Source: Mycogone perniciosa
Taxonomy: Eukaryota; Ascomycota; Sordariomycetes; Hypocreales; Hypocreaceae
Direction of reading: 5' to 3'
Length of the DNA: 42,636 bases
Assembly: GCA_025331125.1 (NCBI GenBank)
Contig: JAOALB010000266.1
Span: 1-42,636 of the forward strand
Made by a program: the position numbers and the translations under genes. Positions 1-11,547 of the stretch are shown here, in pieces. Position 1 is the first letter of the stretch, and each line of letters begins with the position of its first letter. The notes below the pieces were generated by a model that did not search any database, had not been told where the DNA came from, and saw only the letters and a program-made list of their open reading frames with translations.

Positions 1-74
1 GTGATCATGTTCTTATTGGCCCGTCGTTCCGATATTCTTCCGGACCCGGGCCTTGGCCTGGTCGGGTCGTGACA
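1..74. mobile_element. possible LTR terminus (partial)
   Basis: The first 74 bases are GC-rich and end in GGGTCGTGACA, so the reverse strand begins TGTCACGACCC. LTR ends normally carry TG..CA, and a TGTCACGACC-type start is common in fungal LTR retrotransposons (recalled, not searched). The base composition changes abruptly at about position 75 into AT-rich RIP-mutated sequence. No target-site duplication or second LTR can be seen because the window begins here. It could equally be a fragment of another repeat. Confidence 0.35.
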
Positions 75-3000
75 ATAAAGTAAAGGAATTTAAATATAGT
101 AAAATGCTTTTATAAAATAAAATAATTTAAAATTATTATTAATATAGTAAAATACTTTTATAAAATAAAATAATTTATATTAATAAAGATAAAGTGTTAA
201 AAAGGAGGGCTAAAGAGTAAGGATTTTAGTGTATTTAGGTAACCTTCCTATTCTGGCTAGACCTGGAATTAGGCCTAACGCTAAGAGCGAGTTCTGGAGG
301 AACTTTAATATAAGTTAGGAAATTTCTGTTATCTTTAACGATAACAATTAAGCTAGGACCAGCTACCCCGCCTACCCTAGACTTAATATAATAGGCATAA
401 TAGCTATTGTGAAAAATCTGACTAAAATGGTTTCCTGTTTATATAGCCGTAAATCGATTTAAACGATTTCCTATATAAATAAATTTTGCGGAAAATAGGA
501 ATAAGGCTATAAACCTAATTCTGCTGCTGTATTCCTATTATTTAGTCGGAGGACTATTATAAAAGAAAAATCTATTATTTATATAATTACTTCTACACTG
601 GCCGCACATACACTAGATATTCTATAGCTTCTAGCTATTAGATTATTTACAATTCAATTGTTTATCCATTATTAGCCCAATTAAACTCAGTCGTTTCCTT
701 ATTGCTGCGTTGTATACACCTTCCTAAAAGCTATATATAAATAAGGTTCAGTATAACTTTGTTAATTTAACATAAAGGTAAAGGACTACTAAAACCTTTA
801 TAGTTAGCTGATTAGGCTAAAGAGATAGTTAATTGCAAGTAATTAGTTTTAACTTTTATTATTAAATAAGCGCTAGTAATAAAAGAGCCTATAAAAGACT
901 TAATCTTTAAGTCTTTTATAAAGTTAATTTAAAACGTTTAAGGAAAGGATAAAGAAATTAAAAAATAAAAGGCTGCTATATTAGCAGTTAATAGCTAGTA
1001 ACTTTAAAGGGTTTAATTATTAAATATTAAAAGACTACTATTATATTAAAACTGCTTATATATATTAAAAGATAAAGTAATATATTAAAAATTAATAAAT
1101 TTATATTATAATAATCTATTAATAGGCTACTTTAATATTTAATAAATATTAAAACTATTTTAATATAAGCTTTATTAATATTATATAAATACAGATATTA
1201 GCGAATATATATATAGCTATAGTATATATTAAAGCGCAGTATTTTAATAATATTGCCTATATAGCGCTTTAAAATCGCTTTTAATTTTAAATAAGCTATA
1301 GTTAAAAATTACTATAAACTTTATTATAAGTTTATTAATAGTAGTATATTAAAAGTAAAAGGTAAATATTATTTTAATAATAATAAATTAATTTATACAG
1401 TATTTATTATTTATATTTACTAATACTTTAATTACTGCTATAAAGTTAATAAAGCTATTTTATATAAAAGTTAAATTAATATTTAAGCCTTTATAAAGCA
1501 TAATTTTAAATACAGGATTAATATTTATAAGCAATTTTTAATTAAAACTTTATTTTATATTTAAAATAAAATATTACTTATTAATAATATTTTACTTATA
1601 AATTAATAAATAAATAAAAAGGATAAATTAAATACTAGAATATTACTTTTAATGCTTTATAAATAAAGTGTAGGCAGTATAGGTATATCTTTTAAAGTTA
1701 ATATAGTTTACCTATAATAATATAAAATATATAATAATAAAAGTATTAATATTTAAAGCTTTATATAACTTTAAGCTAGATTTTTAAATAAAGAGTAAAG
1801 GTATTATTAAAAGTAAAGGTATACTAGTAATATAAATTTATATTAAAAAATTAAATTAACTTTAAGTGAGATTAAAAGTTTAATAGTGAATTATAGTAAA
1901 ATGCTAAGCGTTTTATTATAATAAATGCTATAAGCTTTTAACTTTATAATAAAGGGATTTAATAGTATTTATAATAAAGAATTTAAAGTTAAAAGGTAAA
2001 AAGAAAAAGTTAAGATTAAAGTTTATAAAGCCTTTTTATATTTTTAAAACTATAAAAAAATACATTTATTATATTACTTTATTTAAAAAAATACTTTTAC
2101 TTATATAATATATTTTATATTAGCTTATTTAAATTATAAATAGTAGAAAAGGGAATTATTAATAAACTATTATTAATATTAAATGTAAAAGATTTAAAGG
2201 AAAAATAAAAAATAAAGAAATTATAAAATATATATAGCTTTAAAGGGAAATATATTATTTAGTAAAATAAAAAAGATAATCTTTTAAGTATAACTAATAA
2301 GTTAGAGAGTAATATAAAGAATACTTAAAAGTAAATAAAGTAATATTAAGAAGTGTAAATTAAAAGGAAATAAGCCTTTATTAATATTATAAAGATATAG
2401 GAAATTTTTAATTAATTAAAGAAAAAAAAGGGTAAATTTAAAAAATTAATATAAATTTACTATTAATTAAAAATTAATTAAAATAAAGGAAAAAGGCTAT
2501 TTATATTTTAAAAATTAAATAAATAATAAATAATAAAATAATTATAGGTTAAAGCCTACTTTAAATAGTAATTTAATTATTTTATTAGATTTATTTTAAT
2601 TAAGGTTTTTATTAGTAAATAATACTTTATTAATTACCGTAAAGGCATTTTATTAAACTATTAGCTAAAGGATATACCTACTGTCAGTAAAGAGGAGTTT
2701 AAAGAATTACCTTTTAATCTAGGCTGTTAAGTCTTTTATAGTCTGCTTATCTGCTTATTTATAGGCAGTATTAATAGTTTATATATAAATAGTTAATAAA
2801 GAGAAAGGTAATATTAAAGGAGGTAAAAATATATATTAAAAAGAGTTTAAATTAAAGGATAAAGCTATTAAAATATTAAAAGGTATTAATAAGCAGTTAT
2901 TAAAGTTTTATACTTTATAAGACTTTAATCCTTTTTAGCGCTAATTAATTTATACTTTTAGTAATACTTTAATTTAATACTATTAAAAGTAAAGTAAAAG

Positions 3001-4250
3001 TTAAATAAAATTCCAAAAAGCTTTTAATATATAGATCCTTTTAATTTATATAAAGGGTTATTTTTATTATTATTAGGCTTAAAGATAGTATAGTTATTAT
3101 ATTAAGTTTTAATTAATTTAAAGATAATATTTATTTAATAAATATAACCTTATAGTAATATAAAGGGGTTAATTAAAAGCAATTAGCGGGGGAATAGAAA
3201 ATTAATATATTCAACTTTATAGACTTTAAATAAAACCTATTAATTATAGGAATTATTATACTTTATATATTAAAAATAGTAGGTTAAAGCGGAGTTAGCG
3301 AAAATGCAGTTAATTAAGTTTAAATTACTAGGCTTTCCCTGCTATTTTATTGCCTTTTTATTATACTTTAATGCTATATAAAAATAATATATATATCAAC
3401 TTTTAGTAAAGTGAGAGTTAGCGGTTTGCCTGAGATAGGCGTTAATTTACGTAAAGTGCTAGTTTTAATAGATGTAGCGAGTAAAAGGCATTAAAGTAAA
3501 AGGCCAGTAAAATAAAGGCAATAAAGTAAAGAAAAATTAAATAAAGGATTAAGGAATAAAAGTTAAAAGATAAATAATATAAAAGGTAGGCGATTTAAAG
3601 AGTAGTTAAAAGGGAATATAAAAAGTTATACTGCTTCATTTCTTTTATTTAGAAAACCTTAATATTAAAAAACAGCTAGGATAGCTAATACAGCTAATAT
3701 AGCAGCTAAAGTTTAATACCTTTAAAGCTATATACTAATAGTATATTATGGTAAAAGCTACTTAATATAAAAAGTAGCCTGCTAATAGTATTAAAACTAA
3801 TTAACTTTATTGCAAAGCTATAAAACTGCTAGTTAATTATAATAAAAATAACTATAACTAATATTTAAATTATATGTAAATAGGTTAATACTATAAAACC
3901 TTTTAGTTAAAAAGAGATTAAATTAAAGAAAAGATAATAGTATATTTTAATTAGTTAAATAATAAAAATAGCTGTATTAAAGCCTTTATTATATAGCAGT
4001 TTATAGATAATCTAGTTAAAGGCAATAAACGAGGTATAGTATATATCTAGGATAAGATGAAAAAGGATAGTAAAGAGCAGCAGTATTTATATTTAATTAA
4101 ATAGCTAGCTTTTAATTTTTATCGAATTCAAACAGTAAACCTTTATAAAGCTTTAAAAAAACTACCCCTTAATATATACCGGTATAGCATACATTAAAGG
4201 GTTACTTCCTGCGTCTATATAATTATAAAAATATCTTAATCTAGCTATCT
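75..4250. repeat. AT-rich RIP-mutated repeat block
   Basis: This stretch is overwhelmingly A and T. TpA dinucleotides are very frequent, while CpA, TpG and CpG are strongly depleted, which is the expected footprint of C-to-T repeat-induced point mutation acting on both strands. Stops occur in every frame and no ORF above 60 codons is present. A few less-mutated islands (about 220-420, 600-720 and 3290-3480) keep mixed composition. The original elements cannot be recognised; LTR retrotransposons are the likely substrate given the possible terminus at 61-74. The block ends fairly sharply near 4250, where GC content rises. It is probably heterochromatic and may flank a subtelomere or centromere, but no telomere repeat is visible. 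Confidence 0.85.
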
Positions 4251-5343
4251 GGTATCTAATTGGCTGGGGCCCACTCTAGTTGGCTGTGCTGACATAATTT
4301 GCGCGGGATGCCGCGCACCTATGGGCTCCCCTTTGCCGTCGGCCTTTGACTAAAACAAGGTAAGCGAGGAGTGCGGGTCAGCTCACAAAGCTTGCGACGG
4401 CAATAGTAATACCATTTACACTGCTTTCATCGATCTTTCTGTAGGAGGTGATTTTTTTGCTGGTCAGCGTCTATTTCGGTAACATACTGAGAAGATTGAA
4501 GACAATGTGGCATGAGGCCAATACATGGTTGTAATGGCCGGACTGACAGGACGGGGAATTATAGATAAAAGAACCACGAATTGTATTTTCCTGATTACTA
4601 GCATCGTTGGCAAATCTTCCTGTGCGCAATGGGCTGTTGAACTTTTTAGATGTGACACGCTCCACGCCAAAGCGACTACAGACCAACGGAATCGCTCCTT
4701 TTCGGTCACGATTCCCATTGAGTATGCGTAAAGTCTTCAATGCCCAATGATTAGGGGGCTTGAGGAATGGAGTGTTGACAGAGAGAGGATGCGTGGTACG
4801 GCGTTTGCTACAGGGAGAAGACTCCAGAGAGTAGAAGGGACGAGGTGTATGACGAATGGCAGTTGGAAACCACAGTGTCAGTGATGTTTTTAGTTGGAGG
4901 AGGTCCTGTAGAGCCTCATCGGCTGGCAGACAGTAGAGGCAGAAGGGCCCACGGAGTAAGGCATCTTCCCTAATCCAGCATGTGCTGGGGACTCCATCTC
5001 CTCATGAGGGTGCCCTTACAGCACATGCAAGGTCATCAGAGTCATGAAGTGTATTTTATGGGACAAGGGAATATCACAGAACAAGAGAGAAAGTATGTTT
5101 ATTTTATACAATTAATATTACTAGAGTCGCTGTGTGTCCAAGAATATAAAGTTCAAGGACACAGATAAAGATACATATACCCAATCAAACAACACTTCTA
5201 ACTCCGCCCCCTTTTTTCCAAAACTCCCAACTTGTTGATACACTCATTGCTGTTCAAGCAATATAAACAGAAGAACATATCTAAGCTATAAAACTCTCAC
5301 CTAAGCTTAATTCCATCCCAGGTATCTCTACCTAGCCGCTACA
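4251..5343. other. transition region, no gene seen
   Basis: Normal-composition sequence between the RIP block and the first gene. Short ORFs (the longest near 4464-4740 and 4980-5168) show no domain, no splice context and no codon pattern that would support a gene. The 4255-4380 stretch is GC-rich and may be the unmutated edge of a repeat. The last about 100 bases probably hold the 3' untranslated region of the minus-strand gene that ends at 5344. Confidence 0.4.
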
Positions 5344-5628
5344 TCAATACCACTTGGACGGGCCAGCCTCGCCCTGCTTGGGGCAGCGCTTGGGCGCTTT
5401 GCTCCACGACTCCCAGCTTGACGACTTCTCCCGGCGGCGTTGATGGGTATCCCGCCAATTGGGATCGTAGGAGGTGGTTGGCTCCACATAGCGGACGGTG
5501 CTCTCGTAGGGCACTGACTTGAACTTCTTGGCGGCCTTGAGGTCGAACTTGTCGCCACCGTATCTTGGGACGTAAATGTCCAGGGCCTTGCCCTTGTCGT
5601 ACTTGGGCTTGGAAACGATGCAACCCAT
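5344..5628 (-). CDS. small MGC-type lipid-anchored protein, hypothetical
   Basis: A 94-residue single-exon protein that starts MGCIVSKPK. Gly2 followed by Cys3 is the classic dual acylation signal: N-myristoylation after Met removal, then palmitoylation. The product is therefore probably tethered to the inner face of the plasma membrane or an endomembrane. The rest is basic and Tyr/Ser/Trp-rich, with no hydrophobic helix and no domain I recognise. The start at 5628 has an A at -3 (ATCAAGATGG) and places the acylation signal at the N terminus. The same frame stays open upstream through a hexanucleotide repeat to an ATG at 5886, which would add 86 low-complexity residues and bury the signal; I judge that unlikely. 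Function unknown. Confidence 0.7.
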   Translation of the reverse strand: MGCIVSKPKYDKGKALDIYVPRYGGDKFDLKAAKKFKSVPYESTVRYVEPTTSYDPNWRDTHQRRREKSSSWESWSKAPKRCPKQGEAGPSKWY

Positions 5629-5745
5629 CTTGATGGTTGGGGAGGTGGTTGTTTGAGAGTGGTTTTGAAAAGAGATGGAAGAGTGAAGACTCAAGAAGAG
5701 TGAAGCTGGATGAGCTTGTGTGGTAGTGATGGTAGGTGGTGTTGA

Positions 5746-5826
<81 letters not shown>

Positions 5827-7567
5827 GAGTGTGTGTATGTATGTGTGTATGTATATGTATGAGTGTATGTATGACCCAAAAGGCAAAGAATGTACAAGTA
5901 GACTGATTGACTAGATGTCTGATTGTCTGGTGGTTGAAAGATATCCTGGAGAACAAGGGGGGTAAGCCCTTGCTTTATACCCATGGGCCAAACAGAGTTC
6001 CAAAGATCAGAAGCAGAAAGAGTTCGCAGTCTTGAAGCCTCAAAGCATTATTTACTATGAGAATCCAGCAAGATTCATGCATGGGAGTGTCTGAGGAAGT
6101 CAAAATGTATGGGAAAGGGGGAGAGTTAAGGTTGAGAGATTTTTTTCGATGGAGATGGAAGTGAGGATATGCAGCTATACAGAAATTTCAAGCGCAAAGG
6201 AGTAACAGAAAAAGTCATTTTTTGGTTTCTTCACGAAATTTGAATGAGAGGGGGGCAGTGAAAAGTATCTAGCATCAAGGGCTGAATGCTACACCAGGTG
6301 GAATGAATGCCTTGGGGCGGAGGAAGACCATGAAAAAGGAGACGCAGTGATAGTCAATGCGAGAGGATGGATAGGAGGCAAACTCTGTGTCTATTAGAGA
6401 GATGCAGAGAACTCTGGTAGATGTGCAATCAAGGCTCCAGAGACTGGAGGATTGCAGGTCGATGTGCCTAAAAAAGGGGACTGCACTTCAAAACGCCGCA
6501 ATGAACAAGAAGTTGGAACACATCTTCCATCAACACCATAAAAAGGGCTCAGTTAGATAGAAAAAGTGTTAATTACACATTCACGCTCCATTCCTCATAT
6601 CTAGAGTGCCAGTCCCTCCAACCTTTCCGCTTTCCAGAATTCAGGGGGCGCCTTCTCTCCAGTACGCGCGTTATCTACAGAGACAAGACGTTGAAAATTC
6701 GAACAAGAGAGATAACCTTTTCCCCAAATAAAGTATTTAAGTTCCTACAGTGGTTCTAATTAAGTTATAGCTTTTCTTTTTTTTTTTTTAGGCGCATTGG
6801 AATTCCTGGTATTTAGGGTTGCTTTCCGGGCAGAGAAACTATCGGTCTCCTCCTGGCTTAACGACTTCATGCATCGCATCAAACTTTGAAGACAACGTTC
6901 GTTTTTCTTCAATAAAATCCAGGCGAGAAAAATCTTAATCTTCAACGCAGCTGAAATTCTCAATGGTGGGTCGCATTCTAGAAAGTTCGCCTTGGAAGGG
7001 AGTCACGACAGTGGGTTGAACTGTTCAATGGGGAAAAGGAGGAGACTTGATTTGAAGACCATCTATATCTTCTGGAAAGCAACATCTAAACGCCGAGATA
7101 AATTGACAAACACATTATGAACCTGCAAAGTAGACTGCGGAATCAGTGTCTGTACTACCAGGAGACCCGAATACGCAACTTTCATGCTGAAGTTACTCGT
7201 AGGCATCCAAGTCTTGGAACGTAGGAACGCCCACCAATCCGCAGGGGAAAAAAATTGAAAATCCAAATCTGCCTTGTGGAAAGAGTGAGAATCCAAATCG
7301 AGTCCAGAACCTACAGCACATGCAAAGTGAATGACCCAAAAGTGTTTCAACTTTACAGAAAAGCTTCACCATGTCAAGCATGTAGGAGAAGCGAATCTTC
7401 ACAATAGCACTCAAAACTCGTCGCTGTCTAATAGTATCGCAAAGTCTATTCATGAAAAATTCTAAAAAGCACTGCATACGGACATCTATCATCAACACAT
7501 TCAACATGCAAAAAGGTATATACAAAAAAGTCAATCATAATATGACGGCCGTAACAACGCTGAGCGT
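5629..7567. other. intergenic: promoter of the MGC gene and downstream spacer
   Basis: The left part is the leader and promoter of the minus-strand MGC gene and contains the hexanucleotide array at 5749-5826. The remainder up to the amidase stop holds only scattered short ORFs (for example 7193-7534, minus) without family resemblance, plus a T-run at about 6776-6791. No gene is supported. Confidence 0.45.
5749..5826. repeat. (GTGTAT)13 hexanucleotide microsatellite
   Basis: Thirteen uninterrupted GTGTAT units (78 bp) are followed by degenerate GTAT/GTGT repeats to about 5873. The array lies 121-198 bases upstream of the MGC-protein start on its non-template side, so it sits in the 5' leader or core promoter. 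On the gene strand it is (ATACAC)n and is open in all three frames, which explains the long His-Ile, His-Thr and Tyr-Thr ORFs seen there. Length changes by whole units would not shift frame. Confidence 0.97.
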
Positions 7568-9545
7568 TTACAGAGGGACAGGAAGGGTCCTCGTGAGGTA
7601 CCCACGCCAAGTGGGCAGACTTCTCTTGTAGATGGTGTTGGACTTTTGCTGAAGATCCTCAATGGCGCTGGCGTATCTGATGAGCTTCGACTCGCCAAAA
7701 GCAGTCTGCAAAATGGCCAGACCGAAAGGCATGCCTGAGTCGGAGTGGACGCCCGCGGGGATGGTGATGGCAGGATATCCGGCCTGGGCGGGGATTTGGA
7801 TGCTCTGCGCAACATCAGGGGGCACCAAAAGGCCGTCCAGCTTCCTGCCCCTGTAGGTCAGGGCGTCATTAATACCATTTCGGGTGGAGGACTGGCAAAA
7901 TTCCAGGGCTTGCCAGTAAGTAGCGTCCTGAACACCCTTGGTGGCGCGAGAGGCAAGGAATCCGTCCTGGCCGGACCAGAAGGCGGGATTGCCCTGGGGC
8001 CAGGGAAAGCCGCCCTCAACGCCGGCGTTATCATTGTTGTACTGGACGATGTCCTCGAGGGAGCGGATGTTGGTGTTGGTCACCTCAGACAGGTACTTCT
8101 TAATGTTGTTGTAGAAGTCGACCTTGACATAGGTGTACTCAGACTCGTTGGGGAAGCCTCGGGCGCTGCCGTAGTCCCAGTTCCATCCGTCGGGGCTGAC
8201 AATTGTCTGGTAGTCGGTGATTTCGGTGCCGTTGATGATGGTGGCGCCAGCAGATTTAATCAGGTCGAGAAGGTTGTTGAGAATGCGCTTCTGCTCGGGA
8301 TCGGCGTAGACCCAGAAGCTCTTCCAGGGAAGGCCAAAGGTGGCGTTCTTGAGAGCGTCCTTGGTAGACAAGAACTGAGCAAAGCCACCGGAGGGAGTCT
8401 TGCCCTGCTGAGCGAGGGTGTAGTTGTCGCGGGTATCAACACCATAGATGGCGTCGAGCGCATAGGTAGCGTCGCGAACAGTGCGGCCAAAAGTGCCAAC
8501 GGTGTCCTGGTGTTCAGACTCGGGGATGACGCCGGCGCGCGAGGTCAGGCCAACAGTGGGCTTGATTCCCACAATGGAGTTGCGCATGGCAGGGTTGATG
8601 ACTAGAGAAGCATTGTTAGTTGGTATGCTATGTACGGAGCAGTAGGACACGGTCTGCACTCACCACTGCCATCGGTTTCGGTGCCCAGAGCAAAGGGAAT
8701 GACATTGGCAGCCACAGCAACACCGCTGCCAGAGCTGCTGCCACCAGGGTTGACATTGAGGTTGTACGCGCTGCGGCATTGGCCACCGCGGCCAGAGTAG
8801 CCCTCGGAGTAATTGTTGCTGCGCATATCGGCCCACTCGCTGAGCGCGGCCTTGCCGAAGAGGACGGCGCCGGCGTTTCGGAGCTTGCTGACCACGAAGG
8901 CATCGCGCGGCACGATGCTGCCGAGGAGCGCCCAGCTGCCAGCAGTGGTCTCCAGGTTGTCCTTGGAGGCAATGTTGTCCTTGACGATGAAGGGAATGCC
9001 GTGCAGCGGGCCGCGGACCTTGCCAGCCTTGCGCTCGGCATCTCGCTGAGAGGCAATGGCGAGAGCATCGGGATTAATTTGCAAGATGGAGCTAGCGGGA
9101 GCCACGAAGTCAGCTAAGAGCGCCTCCCCCCGCTTAATTGGCGATGGTGATGGCGGAGACGAGATGAGATCGCGTGACGGCGGCATCTCCATCTCCATCA
9201 ATCTCTGCTCATCACCATCACAGCCCGCAAGTCGCGTACTCGTAGGGCTGACTGCACTGGACTTGACTGGACTTACTTGAGGTACTGCTGCGTCTGGAAA
9301 GTGCGCGTCATGTAGCAGCTGACGAGCTGGACCGAGGTCAGCGTGCCGGCCCTCATGGCGGCCTGCATCTGGTCGATGGTGGCCTCGTGGAGCTTGAAGC
9401 CGAAGCAGTCGGCCATGGGGAAGAGATTGCTCGACCCGGCATTGTTCTGCAGCGGGATCAAGGACGGCGTCAGAGGGAAGACCTGCGACACGTCAAGAGC
9501 CGCAGCTCCCGCAAGGAGGGCGGGCAGAGCGTAGAGAGACCACAT
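7568..9545 (-). CDS. secreted amidase (amidase signature family)
   Basis: Three exons: 9277-9545, 8664-9091 and 7568-8601. The introns are 185 and 62 bp with GTAAGT and GTGAGT donors and CTGAC/CTAAC branch sites. The joined frame closes exactly at 576 residues. Residues 1-17 look like a cleavable signal peptide (hydrophobic, ending AAALD), so the enzyme is probably secreted or vacuolar. The amidase signature is complete: catalytic Lys127 in IPFIVKDN, the GGSSSGSG loop at 206-213 with the likely cis-Ser208, and nucleophile Ser232 in GTETDGS. The spacing of 24 residues between the two serines matches the Ser-cisSer-Lys family. It should hydrolyse a carboxamide; the substrate cannot be told from sequence. 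No neighbouring gene suggests a pathway. Confidence 0.93.
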
Positions 9546-11547
9546 CGCGATTCAACGCTGCCTTTGCTGCTGAAAGAGAGAGATGAAGAGGAGGAGGAGG
9601 AAGACGAGGTTTGGGGAACCGAAATGAAGGGATCGATCGAGGTATTAAAAGCGCCTCCAGACAAGCACAAGGACAAGGACAAGGGAGAAGAAGCCACCCG
9701 CTTTTGATGGCGGCACGGGCAACGCGCCAGGGCATCTGCGGCCGATCCGTCCGGATAGAAGCTCCATTGTCGAGACGAGAGAGCTCGGCTGCTTTCTGGC
9801 AAAATGGCAATAAGAGCTCCAGGGCACCTCCTAGGGCTCTGCGTTAGTGTGCATAGAGGCTAGCAGGCGTTCTGTCCACCTTCAGTGGCACCCCAGTGGC
9901 ACCCTATGCAGGGGAGTCCCCTGTTGGCCACGCAGACGCTGCAGACATCCTGCAGACCTCTACGCTCTACTACGACTATCTCCTCCGTGCGTACCCAGAC
10001 AGACGCCTTACTGCTCTCAGCGTCTCGACCGGGCACAGGCCACCGAGAGGAAGCGGTGCTGCTGCTGCTCCGTCAATAGTTTGCCGGGAAAAAAGCAATC
10101 GAAGGACGGAAGACTCGTATTTTACCGGACTTTTTGTAGGTCGATTGCCGCTTGGGGACATATCGGAGGCCGATTCTGGATACATGATGCCGTTTAGCCA
10201 GTGTGATTGATGGGAATGAGACCTTTCCCCCATGCCGGATATGCCGAAGAGGTGAGAAATTCTGCTCAGATTCCCCTCTTTTTCGTTCAGAGTCCGGTGT
10301 AATAGTACGGTGTAGGAGTATGGAGCAATAGTACGAATACTACGGAGTATTATGTGACAGATTCGATTCGAACTTCGCCGAAACTCGTGTGCCAAGGTTA
10401 CATCGGTATGGCGTCCTGCACATGCATAGGCTGCATTTCCTGGGTCCTTTCCGACTCTCCGACTCCCCCCAACTCGACTAGAATCGATCGTTTCCCACGT
10501 GGACATGACGTTTTGGGCCATGCCCATGATGCCATTGTCGTAAAGAATGCCTCCAAAAGACAACACTAGCAGGTTGTGGGAGCAGCAGCAGTTCATGAAT
10601 CGAAGCAGCTAGTACTATGACTCTAGATCCGACGGATGCTGCCAAAGTGCTCCGTAGTAGGGTAGGGTAAGGATAGGCGAAACGAGGGGTCCCTCCCTTG
10701 GATCGCCGATTAATTAATCGTTCGTTCCTTGTCCAGGGTTCGTCTCAAGGGCCGATTATCCTCCGTACGAAGTACGTGGTCAGCCAATCTGTTACTGAGT
10801 ATATAGGGCTTCAAATATAGAGCAAGCATTGAATGAGTATTTCCGTCTCCAAACTATTACTTCATCTACTCTGTATAAGTAGATGGGCATGAGCAGCTCT
10901 TATCACCCATGTTTCCTATCTGGGTAGCCGATGGCCTGATTGGGAACGCCTCCCACCTAATGCATGCAGTACGACACCCACAGGAAGAGAGACAAGAGAC
11001 ACTAAAATCCCTTCCCACGTGTCTCAACCCCACCACCCCCACCAAATCATCCTTGCCATGACATTGAGAGATACGGAGTCAAAAACCTCTCAACTCAATG
11101 ACGCGTTGAAAATCGAAAAGATGGTACTACTGGTATGAGTGCTCGGCGCATTGAGTACTTAGTCAGCGTCATGGTTACGTTAATGTTTAGGCTAGGAATA
11201 GCGTTCCCATAAACGTCCGATTTTTGGGGGCTGTGGGGGTTGTGGAGCACCGTCTGCCGTTTACGGAAGAATAGTACGGAGTAGTATGCTTTGTATAATA
11301 CGGTATACATAGAATGTACTCCGTACATACTAGCCTTGCGCGTGTTCGTAAAATATGGATAATACTTACTACATACTATTACTAGTACTCGCGTCGTCTA
11401 AGCTCTGTGCGCGTATTCATACATAAGGTCTCGTGATGAGAAGGGGAAAAAGGAATTTATCAATACAGACAAAGAGCCGAAAAGAAAAAAGAAAAAAAGC
11501 GGCCCAGGAACCCCTCATCGGCTGGTAGTGTGCTCCGTAGGTATGTA
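9546..11547. other. intergenic region with dispersed 9-mer copies
   Basis: Upstream of the amidase and downstream of the rhodopsin-type gene. Bases 9546-9850 are purine-rich leader/promoter sequence with a short GGACAA tandem near 9668-9690. Exact copies of TACGGAGTA or TACTCCGTA lie at 10341, 11275 and 11317, with near copies at 10650, 10761, 11072 and 11532. ORFs such as 9976-10596 (minus) show no family resemblance. No gene is supported. Confidence 0.5.
11275..11325. repeat. inverted pair of the TACGGAGTA motif
   Basis: GTACGGAGTA (11274-11283) and its exact reverse complement TACTCCGTAC (11317-11326) are separated by 33 bases. They could form a short hairpin or act as a paired binding site. 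The pair lies about 220 bases beyond the stop of the rhodopsin-type gene. Confidence 0.8.

Noticed and set aside
5339..5984. Long minus-strand ORFs rich in His-Thr or Tyr-Thr
   Set aside because: They are readings of the GTGTAT microsatellite in other frames; only the frame with the MGC start has a sensible downstream protein.
7193..7534. 113-codon Cys/Phe-rich minus-strand ORF as a secreted effector
   Set aside because: No signal peptide, no ordered cysteine spacing, and it overlaps the amidase 3' region.
7745..8605. 286-codon plus-strand ORF
   Set aside because: It is fully antisense to exon 3 of the amidase, whose catalytic residues and splice phases are convincing. The ORF is Gly/Val-rich shadow sequence.
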